NCBI RefSeq assembly: GCF_001399685.1
Contig: NZ_JTHN01000095.1
Coordinates: forward strand, 1-53,594
Source: Paenibacillus sp. A3
GTDB taxonomy: Bacteria > Bacillota > Bacilli > Paenibacillales > NBRC-103111
Direction: 5' to 3'
Length of the DNA: 53,594 bases
A program made the position numbers and the translations under genes. The notes beneath the pieces were generated by a model. That model saw nothing but the letters and a program-made list of their open reading frames with translations, was not told the origin of the DNA and did not search any database. Below, one piece after another: positions 8,829 through 17,245 of this stretch (within the stretch, counting starts at the first letter, position 1; each line of letters starts with the position of its first letter).

Positions 8829-8960
8829 TTGTTCCTGATCCGGATATCGTCATATTCCGAATCAGTTCCTCCCTCCCAATCGTCATCGCTATTCCTCATG
8901 CTATCGATTTCCCGGATGTATGCTGGCTTATGTATCGATACCTTACTTCCCTCCGCTTCC

Positions 8961-9764
8961 TTATTCGTCGGTAGATGGGAGCAGCCCGAGCTGTACCGGT
9001 TGTCCCTCTTCCACTTGCACCTCCTGATCCAGAATAAGCGATTCGTCGTCGGACAAGAACAAATGAACCGCGCAAACAAAACGTTTCACGCCCTGCGGCG
9101 GAAAAGCGGCCGCCCATTCCCCCCGTCCGTCGGCAGCGCCTTCCGCCACGTCCGTCACTACGGTTCCTTTGCGATGAGCAAACCGGAACGGCGTCTGCAG
9201 CTTCGCTCTGCGGTTCGCTTCATGAAGAGCGGCAATGCGGATAAACTCCCTTTTCGCCGGATCAGGATCCAGCACATAGTAGCATCGGCCGCTAACCAGC
9301 CGGTGCACAGCGCCGAACGCAAGCTCCGCTTCGCCTTGGTCCGCATCTTGGGGCAGCTTCGCGCAGGCCAGATTCCCGTCCGTCACAGCCGCCCGCAGGA
9401 TGGCAGACACCCCGGGCGCACCTTTCGCTCTGACGCGAATCAACGTCGTTCCCGGCGCAAAAGGATAGGAGGACGTCGGCAGCATCGGCATCAGCTCCAC
9501 AGGCTCCAGCGGGGACAAAGCGGCCGTATTGACAACGGTCCTGCTGTCCGCATAATGCGGCGGCGCGCCGAGGGTAATACTGTACATTCCCGGGGGCAAG
9601 CCGAGCAGCAGGAACGTTCCGTCCGGCTTGCGAACCGGTCTGCATGGCACGCCCTCCACAACCAACCGGGGTACGGCGGCCGGCGCAAAACCGGTTACGA
9701 TATCTACCGGCTTGACGACCAGAGCCAGCTTGACTTTCACCTCGCTGCGCAAGCGCTCCATCAT
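8961..9764 (-). CDS. Beta-rich accessory eCIS protein (carboxypeptidase-regulatory-like), function unknown
   Basis: A 267-residue protein. The first ~90 residues (VKLALVVKPVDIVTGFAPAAVPRL, then FLLLGLPPGMYSITLGAPPHY) have the pattern of a carboxypeptidase-regulatory/transthyretin-like beta-sandwich: a value domain, then GLPPGxY. The second half, with VSGRCYYVLDPDP, looks like another beta domain. No signal peptide or catalytic motif is visible. It starts at an ATG overlapping the upstream stop (TAATG), with GGAAGGA just before, so it is translationally coupled to the tail-terminator gene. Its place between terminator and sheath suggests a particle-associated protein, perhaps surface or sheath-decorating; that is inference. 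Confidence 0.72.
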   Translation of the reverse strand: MMERLRSEVKVKLALVVKPVDIVTGFAPAAVPRLVVEGVPCRPVRKPDGTFLLLGLPPGMYSITLGAPPHYADSRTVVNTAALSPLEPVELMPMLPTSSYPFAPGTTLIRVRAKGAPGVSAILRAAVTDGNLACAKLPQDADQGEAELAFGAVHRLVSGRCYYVLDPDPAKREFIRIAALHEANRRAKLQTPFRFAHRKGTVVTDVAEGAADGRGEWAAAFPPQGVKRFVCAVHLFLSDDESLILDQEVQVEEGQPVQLGLLPSTDE

Positions 9765-10339
9765 TAATTTCCTTCCCGCTCTTCCAGCTTGAACTGCGCT
9801 TCCGCAACCCGTGTAGTTTGCTTCGTGCGGGTAGAGTCCAGATAAACGGGCCCGACCATGTAGCTGAGCGATAATTTGTAAGGCGTGTTGGAGAAAAGGC
9901 TGACCGCGTTTTCCAGCGTAATCGGCTGCGGCGCAATCCGGATCGCTTCATTGCTGTCGGCCAGCGCCCCTTGGAGACCGGAACCCCGCAGGACGGCATG
10001 GTCGTGAAACACCTGCATCACTTTCCCCATAATTCGGTGCTCGTCGAAGGAACGGGTCGCGATCTCCGAAGCCGAATGGCAGGTAACGAGATAAACCAAA
10101 TTCAACGCCATCGGCGGATACTGCAGCGTGTCCGTCCCCCTTCCGATCATCGACGTCCTCCGGTTCTCGGTATTTTCCTGAATGCTGTACAAAAACAGCG
10201 TGAGCTGAAAATCTCCCTTATCCGTAGGCGAGGCCAGTCCGATTGATTCCGGCTGAGACAGAAGCTTAGGGGTCAAATGCTCTCTTAACAGCTTGACCAG
10301 CGTATTTCCCACGTCTGCGATCACCGTGTAATCGGCCAT
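9764..10339 (-). CDS. DUF4255 / Pvc16 N-terminal-domain tail terminator
   Basis: A 191-residue protein. It carries ADYTVIADVGNTLVKLLREHL, then DFQLTLFLYSIQENTENRR, YPPMALNLVYLVTC and YKLSLSYMVGPVYLDS, the conserved signature of DUF4255 (Pvc16/Afp16 N-terminal domain). In eCIS the terminator caps the distal end of tube and sheath and controls length. It follows the AAA ATPase gene by 27 bases, the usual ATPase-terminator pairing, and has a GGGGGG site before the ATG. The stop overlaps the next gene's start. The family call is firm and the role follows from homologous systems. Confidence 0.9.
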   Translation of the reverse strand: MADYTVIADVGNTLVKLLREHLTPKLLSQPESIGLASPTDKGDFQLTLFLYSIQENTENRRTSMIGRGTDTLQYPPMALNLVYLVTCHSASEIATRSFDEHRIMGKVMQVFHDHAVLRGSGLQGALADSNEAIRIAPQPITLENAVSLFSNTPYKLSLSYMVGPVYLDSTRTKQTTRVAEAQFKLEEREGN

Positions 10340-10366
10340 GCGCTTCCCCCCTTTCCGCTTCTCGTC

Positions 10367-12583
10367 TCAATCGAACAAGTCGGCGTATTCTCCCATTTCC
10401 TCGCGGATCCAGATCTTGCCGTTTTTGCGCAGCTCGTTGCGCGCCGCAAGCATGAGCTGCTTCATGCCGATAGCGCATCGCTGCTCGGCCGCCATAAAGG
10501 CCGCGGACAGCACGATATTTTTGATATATCCCCCGGCCAGCTCGAACTTGGACGCCAAAAAGCGAAAATCGATATCGTCCTCGACCGGAGCTTCGGACGG
10601 AATCAGTCCGCGCCATATTTGCTCGCGATGCTCGGCATCCGGAAACGGAAATTTTACGATGAAGCCGAAACGCCTCATGAACGCCTCGTCCAAATTTTGC
10701 TGAAGGTTGGTAGCCAAAATGGTAATGCCGTCGTATTCCTCCATTTTTTGCAGCAAGTACGCGGTTTCCACATTGGAATACTTGTCATGCGAATCCTTGA
10801 CCTCAGACCGCTTGCCGAACAACGCATCCGCTTCGTCGAAAAACAGGATGGCATTGCTGAGCTGCGCTTCGCTGAACACCTCGTGCAGGTTTTTCTCCGT
10901 TTCGCCGATGTATTTGCTGATCACCTGCGACAGATCGATTTTGTAAATTTCGAGCTGCACCTCTTTGGCCAGCACCTGCGCGGACATCGTTTTGCCCGTG
11001 CCAGGGGGACCCGCGAATAACAGGCTGACGCCTTTGCCGTAGGCTAGCGCACGGTCGAATCCCCAGTCGCCGAGCACCGTACCGCGGTATTGCAGCCTGG
11101 CGCAAGCATGCTTCAACTGTTCTTTTTGCTCGGATGGCAGGATGACCCGGTCCCAATCGTATTTCGGCTCGATTCGCACAGCCTTTTTCTTCAGGTTATG
11201 CTGTACCTGGGCATAGCAGGCCCGGTAAATCGCATCGGATCCGCCAGCCCGATTCGTTTCGGGGGCGTCCCAGCGCAGCAGTTGAACCGCATAATCGAGA
11301 GAGGCTGCGATCTGCCCCGGCGAGAAGCGGAACTTCCCGGCAAGCGCTTCCCAATCCGCGGCATCCTCCAGACGCCGTTCCGCACTCCAGCTTTCCCAGA
11401 GCTTCCGGCGCTCTGCCGCTTCGGGTACGGGAACCTCCACCTCCAGAAACAGTTTCCTCCCTTGCAGCGGACGGGGATTCCATGCTTGCTCCGACAAGAG
11501 AAAAAGCGGCTCCTGCACCGACTGGAGCCGGTTCAACAGCTCCATCCGTTTTTTCCCGATGCTTTCGTCCTCTCCCAAGAGCAGGTGAAAACGCTCAAAC
11601 GCAACGACCGCTCCATAGAGCATCCCTTCGCGCAGCACCTTTACCATAAGCTCGGAAAACGGACGTTCGTCCCGAAGCAGGTTTTCGACGTTCGCCACCA
11701 GCAGCGGCTTGTCCCAATGAGCCGCCGCGTGCCGCGTCTGCAGCTTCTTTCCGGAGCCGGGCTGCCCCCATAAACAAAATACCGGGAGCGGGTCGGACTC
11801 TGCCCGCCGTTCGATAAATGCGCGCAGCCGTCCTTGAAGCTCGTGCCCCGTTTCCAAATCCGGCAGCTCCCGGTCCGCCTCGTACAGCTTGGTGCACTGG
11901 CGCAGGGACACATCCGTATATCCGATCCCCAGCAGGAAAGCGGTCATCCGCTCATCCAGCCGCAAGGGACGCGTAAGCAGCGAGCCGTTTGTCGGATCGG
12001 CCGTCCGGGCTTCGCCGCGGAAAAACCATTCCTGCAGCCGGCTTCCGTTCATAAAAGCCTTAAGCAGCCCGCTCCCGTCCATTCCGGACAGGCCGTACAG
12101 CCGCAACGCAAGCTCAGGCGTCAAATACTTGCTGGTGGCGTCGTCCTGAACGTAGGCATACAGCTTTTCGTACTTGCGGTCCGTCTCCAGGGCTAGCGCC
12201 ATCAGCAGCGTCTGCTCTTCAAATTCATTCAATCCGAACATCTGCGACACATAGGGGACCGGTAGGAAGCTCCCTTGCTCCAGGGAGACCTGCCGCTTCC
12301 GGGCCAGCTCCCGGTCCATCGCGGCCAACTGCCGGCGCAGATCCGCAAGCTCGGCATCCTCGTCCCTGTCGTCCCCGTCATAGAGCAGCCTGTGCATTTC
12401 TTCTTCCGTCAGCACGAGTCCTTTGAACGGCAGGAGCGAGGGATCGGCGGACGTGTCGGGCCCCTCCATCAGCTTCATCAGGATCGCCAGCCGCAAATCG
12501 AGCCTCGCCCATTCCCGCTCGTAATGCTCCCAAGCCGTTGCGTATCCCGGCGTATCCTTGTTCTTTTTAGCGGACACGACCAT
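10367..12583 (-). CDS. eCIS AAA+ ATPase (Afp15/Pvc15-like)
   Basis: A 738-residue protein with two AAA+ modules. The first is degenerate: its P-loop reads GQPGSGKK (residues ~273-280) and the Walker B region, AVVAFERFHLLL, lacks the DE pair. The second is intact: GPPGTGKT (~525-532), FFDEADALFGKRSE (~582) and a sensor region ILATNLQQNLDEAF followed by an arginine-finger-like MRRF. Ahead lies an N-terminal Leu-rich domain. The ATG at 12583 overlaps the upstream stop as TGATG with GGAG four bases before; an upstream in-frame ATG at 12649 would overlap the DUF4157 gene by 67 bases. This ATPase is found in nearly all eCIS and is required for particle assembly or cargo loading in studied systems. 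Confidence 0.93.
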   Translation of the reverse strand: MVVSAKKNKDTPGYATAWEHYEREWARLDLRLAILMKLMEGPDTSADPSLLPFKGLVLTEEEMHRLLYDGDDRDEDAELADLRRQLAAMDRELARKRQVSLEQGSFLPVPYVSQMFGLNEFEEQTLLMALALETDRKYEKLYAYVQDDATSKYLTPELALRLYGLSGMDGSGLLKAFMNGSRLQEWFFRGEARTADPTNGSLLTRPLRLDERMTAFLLGIGYTDVSLRQCTKLYEADRELPDLETGHELQGRLRAFIERRAESDPLPVFCLWGQPGSGKKLQTRHAAAHWDKPLLVANVENLLRDERPFSELMVKVLREGMLYGAVVAFERFHLLLGEDESIGKKRMELLNRLQSVQEPLFLLSEQAWNPRPLQGRKLFLEVEVPVPEAAERRKLWESWSAERRLEDAADWEALAGKFRFSPGQIAASLDYAVQLLRWDAPETNRAGGSDAIYRACYAQVQHNLKKKAVRIEPKYDWDRVILPSEQKEQLKHACARLQYRGTVLGDWGFDRALAYGKGVSLLFAGPPGTGKTMSAQVLAKEVQLEIYKIDLSQVISKYIGETEKNLHEVFSEAQLSNAILFFDEADALFGKRSEVKDSHDKYSNVETAYLLQKMEEYDGITILATNLQQNLDEAFMRRFGFIVKFPFPDAEHREQIWRGLIPSEAPVEDDIDFRFLASKFELAGGYIKNIVLSAAFMAAEQRCAIGMKQLMLAARNELRKNGKIWIREEMGEYADLFD

Positions 12584-13245
12584 CAGTCTCCAAAGCCGGC
12601 CCGATAACGAGCCGAATCGAGTTTCGTTTGCGCCGCTTTGATCCCCCATTGATCGGCTTCCCGCTCCAGCGAAGGATCGGCATTCACTGCCACGCCGTTG
12701 ACTTCCGTCGTCGGCTTCACCCGTCCTTGCTTTTGCTGAACGACGTGCGCAAGCTCGTGACCAAGCAGCTCCTGTCCCTTGGACGTTTCGGGATTGTATT
12801 GGCCGGGCGCAAAATGAATGTCATCGCCCTGGGCATAAGCGAGCGCTCCGACCTGTTCCGCCTGATTCCCCGTATGCACCCTTACGTCGGAAAAGTCCGT
12901 TCCGAATGCCTGCTCCATCTTCGCCCGGACAGGCTCCGGCATCCCTTCGCCTTTTCTCTGAACGGGCGGCGCTGCAGATTTCATCTGGAGTTCGTCTTCC
13001 TCCATGGCCATCCGTTGGGCAGGTGCCGCAGACTTCATCTGCAGCTCGTCCTCCTCCATTACCGTCCGCTGGGCCGTGCCGCCGGACATCATTCGCTGGA
13101 CCGCGCGATTGCCCGAGGTCCGCTGCATATCCTTCATTTTGAAAGCCACCGGATTCCCGGTACGCAAAGGAGGATTTTCGGATCTTGAAGCAAGGGGAGG
13201 AGCTGAAAGAAGCCTCTTGTCGAGGGAAGCGTCTCGAATCATCAA
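12583..13245 (-). CDS. DUF4157 'eCIS core' domain protein, putative metallopeptidase-like cargo
   Basis: A 220-residue protein. Residues ~44-52 carry the SGNRAVQRM motif common at the start of eCIS-linked proteins. Residues 61-97 are two copies of an 18-residue unit containing [13 protein letters not shown]. The rest is a DUF4157 domain: [29 protein letters not shown] and the zinc-binding HELAH (163-167), with LEREAD (~193-198) offering a third ligand. Members occur as cargo, leader or maturation modules of eCIS. The start (ATG 13245) lies behind an AAAGGTGTGG site. It is translationally coupled to the ATPase. Whether it cleaves itself, unloads effectors or is itself an effector cannot be told here. 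Confidence 0.9.
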   Translation of the reverse strand: MMIRDASLDKRLLSAPPLASRSENPPLRTGNPVAFKMKDMQRTSGNRAVQRMMSGGTAQRTVMEEDELQMKSAAPAQRMAMEEDELQMKSAAPPVQRKGEGMPEPVRAKMEQAFGTDFSDVRVHTGNQAEQVGALAYAQGDDIHFAPGQYNPETSKGQELLGHELAHVVQQKQGRVKPTTEVNGVAVNADPSLEREADQWGIKAAQTKLDSARYRAGFGD

Positions 13246-13278
13246 AGGACCACACCTTTTTTTACTAACTTAACTTGA

Positions 13279-13307
13279 TTTTTACACAGTAGGCGATCTT
13301 TAAGCAA
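13279..13307 (-). promoter_or_regulatory. Candidate sigma-A promoter before the DUF4157-ATPase-structural genes
   Basis: On the minus strand TTGCTT (13307-13302) is followed after 17 bases by TAAAAA (13284-13279), 34 bases before the DUF4157 ATG. Fit to consensus is moderate. It would let the structural genes be expressed separately from the first gene (13413-14273). An imperfect ATATA/TATAT dyad lies just upstream at ~13308-13325 and could be an operator. Confidence 0.4.
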
Positions 13308-13412
13308 TATATCTTTCGGTATATTTTGAAGAAATTCATCTCAGCGAAGCAAGATTTTCCCTGAATTTGTCGAACATTATTTCCGCCCGCGGGATGGCCG
13401 GGAGCGCCCCGA

Positions 13413-14273
13413 TTAAAAAGCGTCCCATTCGTTCGCCGCATCCTTTCCGCGATCCAGCCAACGGGCGAGATTTCCCGCCGTACTTAGACGAACCTCCGCT
13501 GCTACCCATCCGTCCGGCGTCGAATTATGGGCCGCAGGCCGTTCGGATATATTGGCCGGCGCCGGCGGACGGCCGTCCTTCTTCCACATATACTGCTTAT
13601 AAAGCCGCAGCGTCGTTCCCTGCACGGTTTTTTTACGAATCTCTACCACGTGGTACTCGGGATGGCGTGTTAAAAAATGCTTCAAGTCCTCCTCCTGGTG
13701 CCCTCCGGCAATCCCCGTTTCTTGAAAACCAGGCAGCGGCGTCGCCATCGGAACGGCAAAACGGCTGACGGCATGCTTCCGCCACAAGGCCCCGATGGCT
13801 TTGCTCACTTGTTCGCAACGGGCTTCAACACCGGCGACCTGCTGTAAAATTTGCCCGGCCTGGAAGTCCGCATCCGCCTCTCTCCGCTTCAGCTCCGTAT
13901 CATTTAGAGCGTCGGGCTTGCCGAAAAGCGCGTCCATCCGAGCAACGAACTTGGCGAAGGTTCTGTGGAGCTCGGCAGTTTGCCTGAGAAGATAGGCCAT
14001 TTCAGGCTCTGTGTCCGCTTTATACCGCTGCAAATCACTGACCCGGTCCCTCGCGGCCATTACAGACCTCCGTAGAAAGTTCTGAACGGATGACCGTCCT
14101 AACCAACGCTGCACCGCCCGATTTCCCGCATTTTGCTGAAGCCTCTGAATGTACTCGAAAGTCAAGTACCGGGCCCGGTCCTGCTTCCACGAAGGAGCGC
14201 CGTGCACCGCACGCGGAGTTTTTCCCTTGACTGCAGCGCCCCGGCTTCTTGTCCTTCCCGAATGAAATGGCAT
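13413..14273 (-). CDS. eCIS-associated GNRAVQR protein with candidate C-terminal toxin domain
   Basis: A 286-residue protein at the head of the eCIS operon. Near residues 47-58 it has LQQNAGNRAVQRWLG, the leader motif shared with DUF4157 eCIS proteins. Next come ~110 residues of mixed charged helices (residues ~75-165). The C-terminal ~100 residues hold a separate domain beginning PGFQETGIAGGHQEEDL, with later His/Lys/Trp-rich segments (YHVVEIRKK, LYKQYMWKKDG, NEWDAF at the end). A TG-x-x-GGH block is reminiscent of bacterial EndoU-type polymorphic toxins, but this is only a motif resemblance. The ATG at 14273 has GGAGGAAAAG ten bases upstream; an in-frame ATG at 14321 lacks a site. A role as cargo is inferred from position and motif. 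Confidence 0.6.
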   Translation of the reverse strand: MPFHSGRTRSRGAAVKGKTPRAVHGAPSWKQDRARYLTFEYIQRLQQNAGNRAVQRWLGRSSVQNFLRRSVMAARDRVSDLQRYKADTEPEMAYLLRQTAELHRTFAKFVARMDALFGKPDALNDTELKRREADADFQAGQILQQVAGVEARCEQVSKAIGALWRKHAVSRFAVPMATPLPGFQETGIAGGHQEEDLKHFLTRHPEYHVVEIRKKTVQGTTLRLYKQYMWKKDGRPPAPANISERPAAHNSTPDGWVAAEVRLSTAGNLARWLDRGKDAANEWDAF

Positions 14274-14357
14274 GGCATCTTTTCCTCCATCTCCGGCATG
14301 TGCGCTTCGCTTTCCGTGCATTTCATGGGCTCATGTGCCATTGTTTCTCTTAAATTC

Positions 14358-14366
14358 ATAATAACA
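14358..14366 (-). promoter_or_regulatory. Candidate extended -10 of the eCIS operon promoter
   Basis: The minus strand reads TGTTATTAT, an extended -10 (TGn-TATnAT), about 85 bases before the preferred ATG at 14273. No good -35 hexamer lies 17 bases upstream. No other plausible promoter precedes the first eCIS gene, so this is the best candidate. Confidence 0.4.
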
Positions 14367-14537
14367 CAAAATGTGGCAGCAGAAGAAAGGTTTAACGATT
14401 GGAGATCGATTGAAATGGTCTAATAAAAAAGCACATAATTGGCTCTTTTCCATTGTCAGTAATCGAGGTACGATGTCGAATATTTAGAAACCGCCTGCAC
14501 CTGCGGCGGCAACTATCCGGAAGGAGAGCAAGATACG

Positions 14538-15008
14538 ATGATCCCTTCGCATTCCTTGACCGTTCGTCAAGCCGAACACGGCGATATTGAGGCGCTGGCG
14601 CCGCTGTTTGACGCTTACCGCCAGTTTTACAGGCAGCCCTCCGACGTGGAAAGGGCCGAGCGCTTTCTGCGCGACAATCTGGAGCGGCAGCAGTCCGTCA
14701 TCTTTTTCGCCTATACGGAGGATCCGGGCCGGCCGCTTGGCTTTACCCAGCTGTACCCGACGCTTTCCTCCATTGCAATGATGCGCATCTGGACGCTGAA
14801 CGACTTGTTCGTCCACCCGGACGCCCGCAAGCAGGGCGTCGCCCGGGCGCTGATGAAAGCCGCCGAGGCCCACGCCCGCGCTACCCGGGCCAAAGGCTTG
14901 CAGCTGTCCACGGCCGTCGACAACGTTACGGCACAGCGTCTGTACGCAGCGATGGGCTATGTGCGGGACGACGCGTTCCTGCACTATTATTTGAGACTGG
15001 AGGACTGA
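14538..15008 (+). CDS. GNAT-family N-acetyltransferase
   Basis: A 156-residue single-domain acetyltransferase. Motif A, the acetyl-CoA pyrophosphate loop, is visible as LNDLFVHPDARKQGVARALM (R/Q-x-x-G-x-A pattern) near residues 92-111. It is followed by LQLSTAVDNVTAQRLYAAMGYVRDD, the usual N-x-x-A-x-x-L-Y-x-x-x-G-Y end. The substrate is unknown. AAGGAG precedes the ATG. Its stop lies only three bases before the next start, so it is probably cotranscribed with the PNPOx-like gene. Codon use matches its surroundings, and the eCIS genes end just upstream on the other strand. Confidence 0.92.
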   Translation: MIPSHSLTVRQAEHGDIEALAPLFDAYRQFYRQPSDVERAERFLRDNLERQQSVIFFAYTEDPGRPLGFTQLYPTLSSIAMMRIWTLNDLFVHPDARKQGVARALMKAAEAHARATRAKGLQLSTAVDNVTAQRLYAAMGYVRDDAFLHYYLRLED

Positions 15009-15011
15009 ACG

Positions 15012-15632
15012 ATGAGAAGAAAAGAATTCGAAATGATGGATTCGCAGGAAACGGAGAGCTTTTTGCAGGAAGTGAGCTTTGGCGTGCTCGGCACGACGGG
15101 CGAAGACGGATGGCCGGAGCTGACGCCGGTGAACTTCGTCTTTCACGAAGGGGCGCTCTATTTTCACGGCAGTAAAATCGGTCAAAAAATGGCCAATTTG
15201 AAGGCACGGCCGCAAGTCACCTTCTCCGTCGCGAAGGAATACGCCATCGTGCCGTCTTATGTCCTTGATCCGAAGCTGGCTTGCCCGGCTACGGCCTATT
15301 TCAAATCCGTCGTCATCAAAGGCTACGGCGAGCCGGTCGACGATCTGCAGCAAAAGGCGGAGGCGCTGGGCGCGTTCATGCGCAAGCTGCAGCCGGAGGG
15401 CGGCTACGACCCGATCGATCCCGCCGATCCCGCCTATGTGCCGCAGCTTCGGGGAACGTCCGTGGTGCGCATTCGCGTGGAACGAATCACGGGCAAATAC
15501 AAGTTCGGCCAAAATCTGAAAGAACGCAAGTTGAGTCAGGTCATGGACGGACTGGAACAGCGCGGCGGCGAGCTCGATGCGGAAACGATCGCGCTTATGA
15601 AAGCATACTGTCCGCACCACCAAGAAAAGTAA
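15012..15632 (+). CDS. Pyridoxamine 5'-phosphate oxidase-like FMN-binding protein
   Basis: A 206-residue protein of the PNPOx-like split-barrel family. It shows SFGVLGTTGEDGWPELTPVNFVFHEGALYFHGSKIGQKMANL, then PQVTFSVAKEYAIVPSYV, as in the Bacillus/Paenibacillus 'pyridoxamine 5'-phosphate oxidase family' of flavin/heme-binding proteins. The N-terminal MRRKEFEM element is typical of the NimA-like subgroup. A GGAGG site formed by the end of the GNAT gene lies eight bases before the ATG, so the two are translationally linked. The physiological substrate is not evident, and a true role in vitamin B6 synthesis is unlikely for this subgroup. Confidence 0.88.
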   Translation: MRRKEFEMMDSQETESFLQEVSFGVLGTTGEDGWPELTPVNFVFHEGALYFHGSKIGQKMANLKARPQVTFSVAKEYAIVPSYVLDPKLACPATAYFKSVVIKGYGEPVDDLQQKAEALGAFMRKLQPEGGYDPIDPADPAYVPQLRGTSVVRIRVERITGKYKFGQNLKERKLSQVMDGLEQRGGELDAETIALMKAYCPHHQEK

Positions 15633-15763
15633 AATTCGGGAAGCTTGCGGAGCCATCCGGTACCTGGCGATTACCTGAAAATACCCGTCTTTTCATCGCG
15701 GCGCAAAAGCGGTATGCTAAAGGTAAATCGCACTTATGGACCCCAAGGAGGCTCCCGCAAACG

Positions 15764-16708
15764 ATGACATCCGAAACCGAACTGAACCGGCTGGCCGAGC
15801 AGCTTCCGGCCTGGCTCGAAACGAGCCGCAAGGAATCCCGGCACGGCCAGCCCGCCTCCTACATCCCCGAATTGGCGCACGCTCCGGGCGACGCCTTGGG
15901 AATCGCGCTGCTCGACGCCGCAGGACGCGAAGTAACGGCAGGCGACAGCCGCTTGTCCTTCACCCTGCAAAGCATCTCTAAAGTGTTCACGCTGCTGCTC
16001 GCCTTGATGGATCAAGGCGAAGAAGGCGTTTTCCGCAAGGTCGGCATGGAGCCGACCGGCGACGACTTCAACTCCATGCTGAAGCTGGAGCTGGTCGAGC
16101 CCGGCATCCCGTTCAACCCGCTGATCAACGCGGGAGCCATCGCCGTCTCGTCATTGATCCGGGGCGCTACCCCCGCGGAAAAGACGGAGCGCATCCTCTC
16201 CTTCTTCCGCGAGCTCGCGGGCGACCCGACGCTGACCTTCAACGAAGCGGTGTACCGTTCCGAAGCCGCTACCGCGCACCGGAACCGGTCCCTTGCCTAT
16301 TTCCTTAAAGACAACAAAGTGCTGGACGAAGAAGTGGAGCCGGTGCTGGACGTTTATTTCAAGCACTGCTCCGTGGAAGCGACCTGCCGCCATGTGGCGC
16401 GCATGGCGCTCGTTCTGGCGATGAACGGAACCGATCCCTTGACGGGACGGGAACTGGTGCCGCGGCGCTATGTGCAAATCGCCAAAACGTTCATGGTCAG
16501 CTGCGGCATGTACAACGCCTCCGGCGAGTTCGCCATCCGCGTCGGGCTTCCGGCCAAAAGCGGCGTCGCCGGCGGCATTCTCGCTCTCGTGCCGGGACGG
16601 TACGGCATCGGTGTCGTCGGTCCGGCGCTGAACGATAAGGGCAACAGCATCGCCGGCGTCCACCTGCTGCAGACGATGTCGGAAGCGTTCGACTGGAGCA
16701 TGTTTTAG
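15764..16708 (+). CDS. glsA: Glutaminase
   Basis: A 314-residue serine-dependent beta-lactamase-fold glutaminase (L-glutamine to L-glutamate and ammonia). The catalytic S-x-x-K is visible as QSISK (Ser70, Lys73). Family blocks include PFNPLINAGAIAVSSLI, RSEAATAHRNRSLAYFLK, VSCGMYNASGEFAIRVGLPAKSGVAGG and VPGRYGIGVVGPALN. Length is that of the bacterial family. The start at 15764 is set by the N-terminal family pattern; AAGGAGG lies 12-13 bases upstream, slightly far. The frame stays open upstream through the PNPOx gene, but that part is a shadow. No partner glutamine transporter is adjacent. Confidence 0.96.
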   Translation: MTSETELNRLAEQLPAWLETSRKESRHGQPASYIPELAHAPGDALGIALLDAAGREVTAGDSRLSFTLQSISKVFTLLLALMDQGEEGVFRKVGMEPTGDDFNSMLKLELVEPGIPFNPLINAGAIAVSSLIRGATPAEKTERILSFFRELAGDPTLTFNEAVYRSEAATAHRNRSLAYFLKDNKVLDEEVEPVLDVYFKHCSVEATCRHVARMALVLAMNGTDPLTGRELVPRRYVQIAKTFMVSCGMYNASGEFAIRVGLPAKSGVAGGILALVPGRYGIGVVGPALNDKGNSIAGVHLLQTMSEAFDWSMF

Positions 16709-17171
16709 CTGGAGCGGATCGCCGGAAGGCGCTGGCGACGGTGAACCGGCGCCGCAGCGCGCTCAAGCTTGAGCGGGGAGCATGGTGCTGCCCGCTTAAA
16801 GCCTCGAGCATAGGCAGCCCCGGATGCTACGCAGGGCGCGCCTCTTCCGGCCTGCGCCGGCTGCCAAAATAAAGAAACTTCAATGAGCTATCACTCCTAT
16901 GAAACTAGATTCGAATCGCTTAGCACACCCCCTAGTGTTTTATTCGTGTCGAATTGCGGTCCCCGTACCGAAAAAAGCCCACATAACGCCTTTCCCGTGC
17001 TCTATTTCCAACAAAACAGCATCCCCGACCAAATTAAATGCATCGCAGTTCCGCTATTTTACTTCAGGTTCACGAGCACTCTACTCAAAATCGCCGACCG
17101 CATTATCCAATCACCGTTCTTTCCCCTCGCATTTTCCAAAAAACAGCCGAAAACATCACTGGGCAAAACGA
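16709..17171 (+). other. Gene-free interval
   Basis: Bases 16709-16870 are GC-rich with several small dyads: a CTCAAGCTTGAG palindrome near 16766-16778 and an AGCGGG...CCCGCT hairpin at ~16777-16800 that could end glsA transcription. Bases 16880-17160 are more AT-rich and hold an open frame (16899-17189) with no ribosome binding site and no recognisable protein. I see no gene here. Confidence 0.5.
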
Positions 17172-17231
17172 AAAAGCACAGCCTCTTGAGCCGTACCCGT
17201 AAGGTTCGCGCTTCAAAGAAACTGTGCTTTT
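17172..17231 (-). terminator. Terminator of kduI
   Basis: Ten-base arms AAAAGCACAG and CTGTGCTTTT enclose ~40 bases that form a further partial stem. On the minus strand the structure lies just after the kduI stop and is followed by TTTTTCGTTTT. Confidence 0.7.
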
Positions 17232-17245
17232 CACTTCCCGGTGCC

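Noticed and set aside
8829..8960. Small gene between the accessory protein and the sheath
   Set aside because: A frame runs through (8678-9079) but overlaps both neighbours out of frame, has no ribosome binding site and no family pattern.
1..14350. Remnant prophage
   Set aside because: Sheath, tube, ATPase and DUF4157/DUF4255 are present but no head, packaging, integrase or lysis genes; gene types are eCIS-specific.
14484..15656. 390-codon minus frame opposite the GNAT and PNPOx-like genes
   Set aside because: Shadow; both plus-strand genes have clear family motifs and ribosome binding sites.
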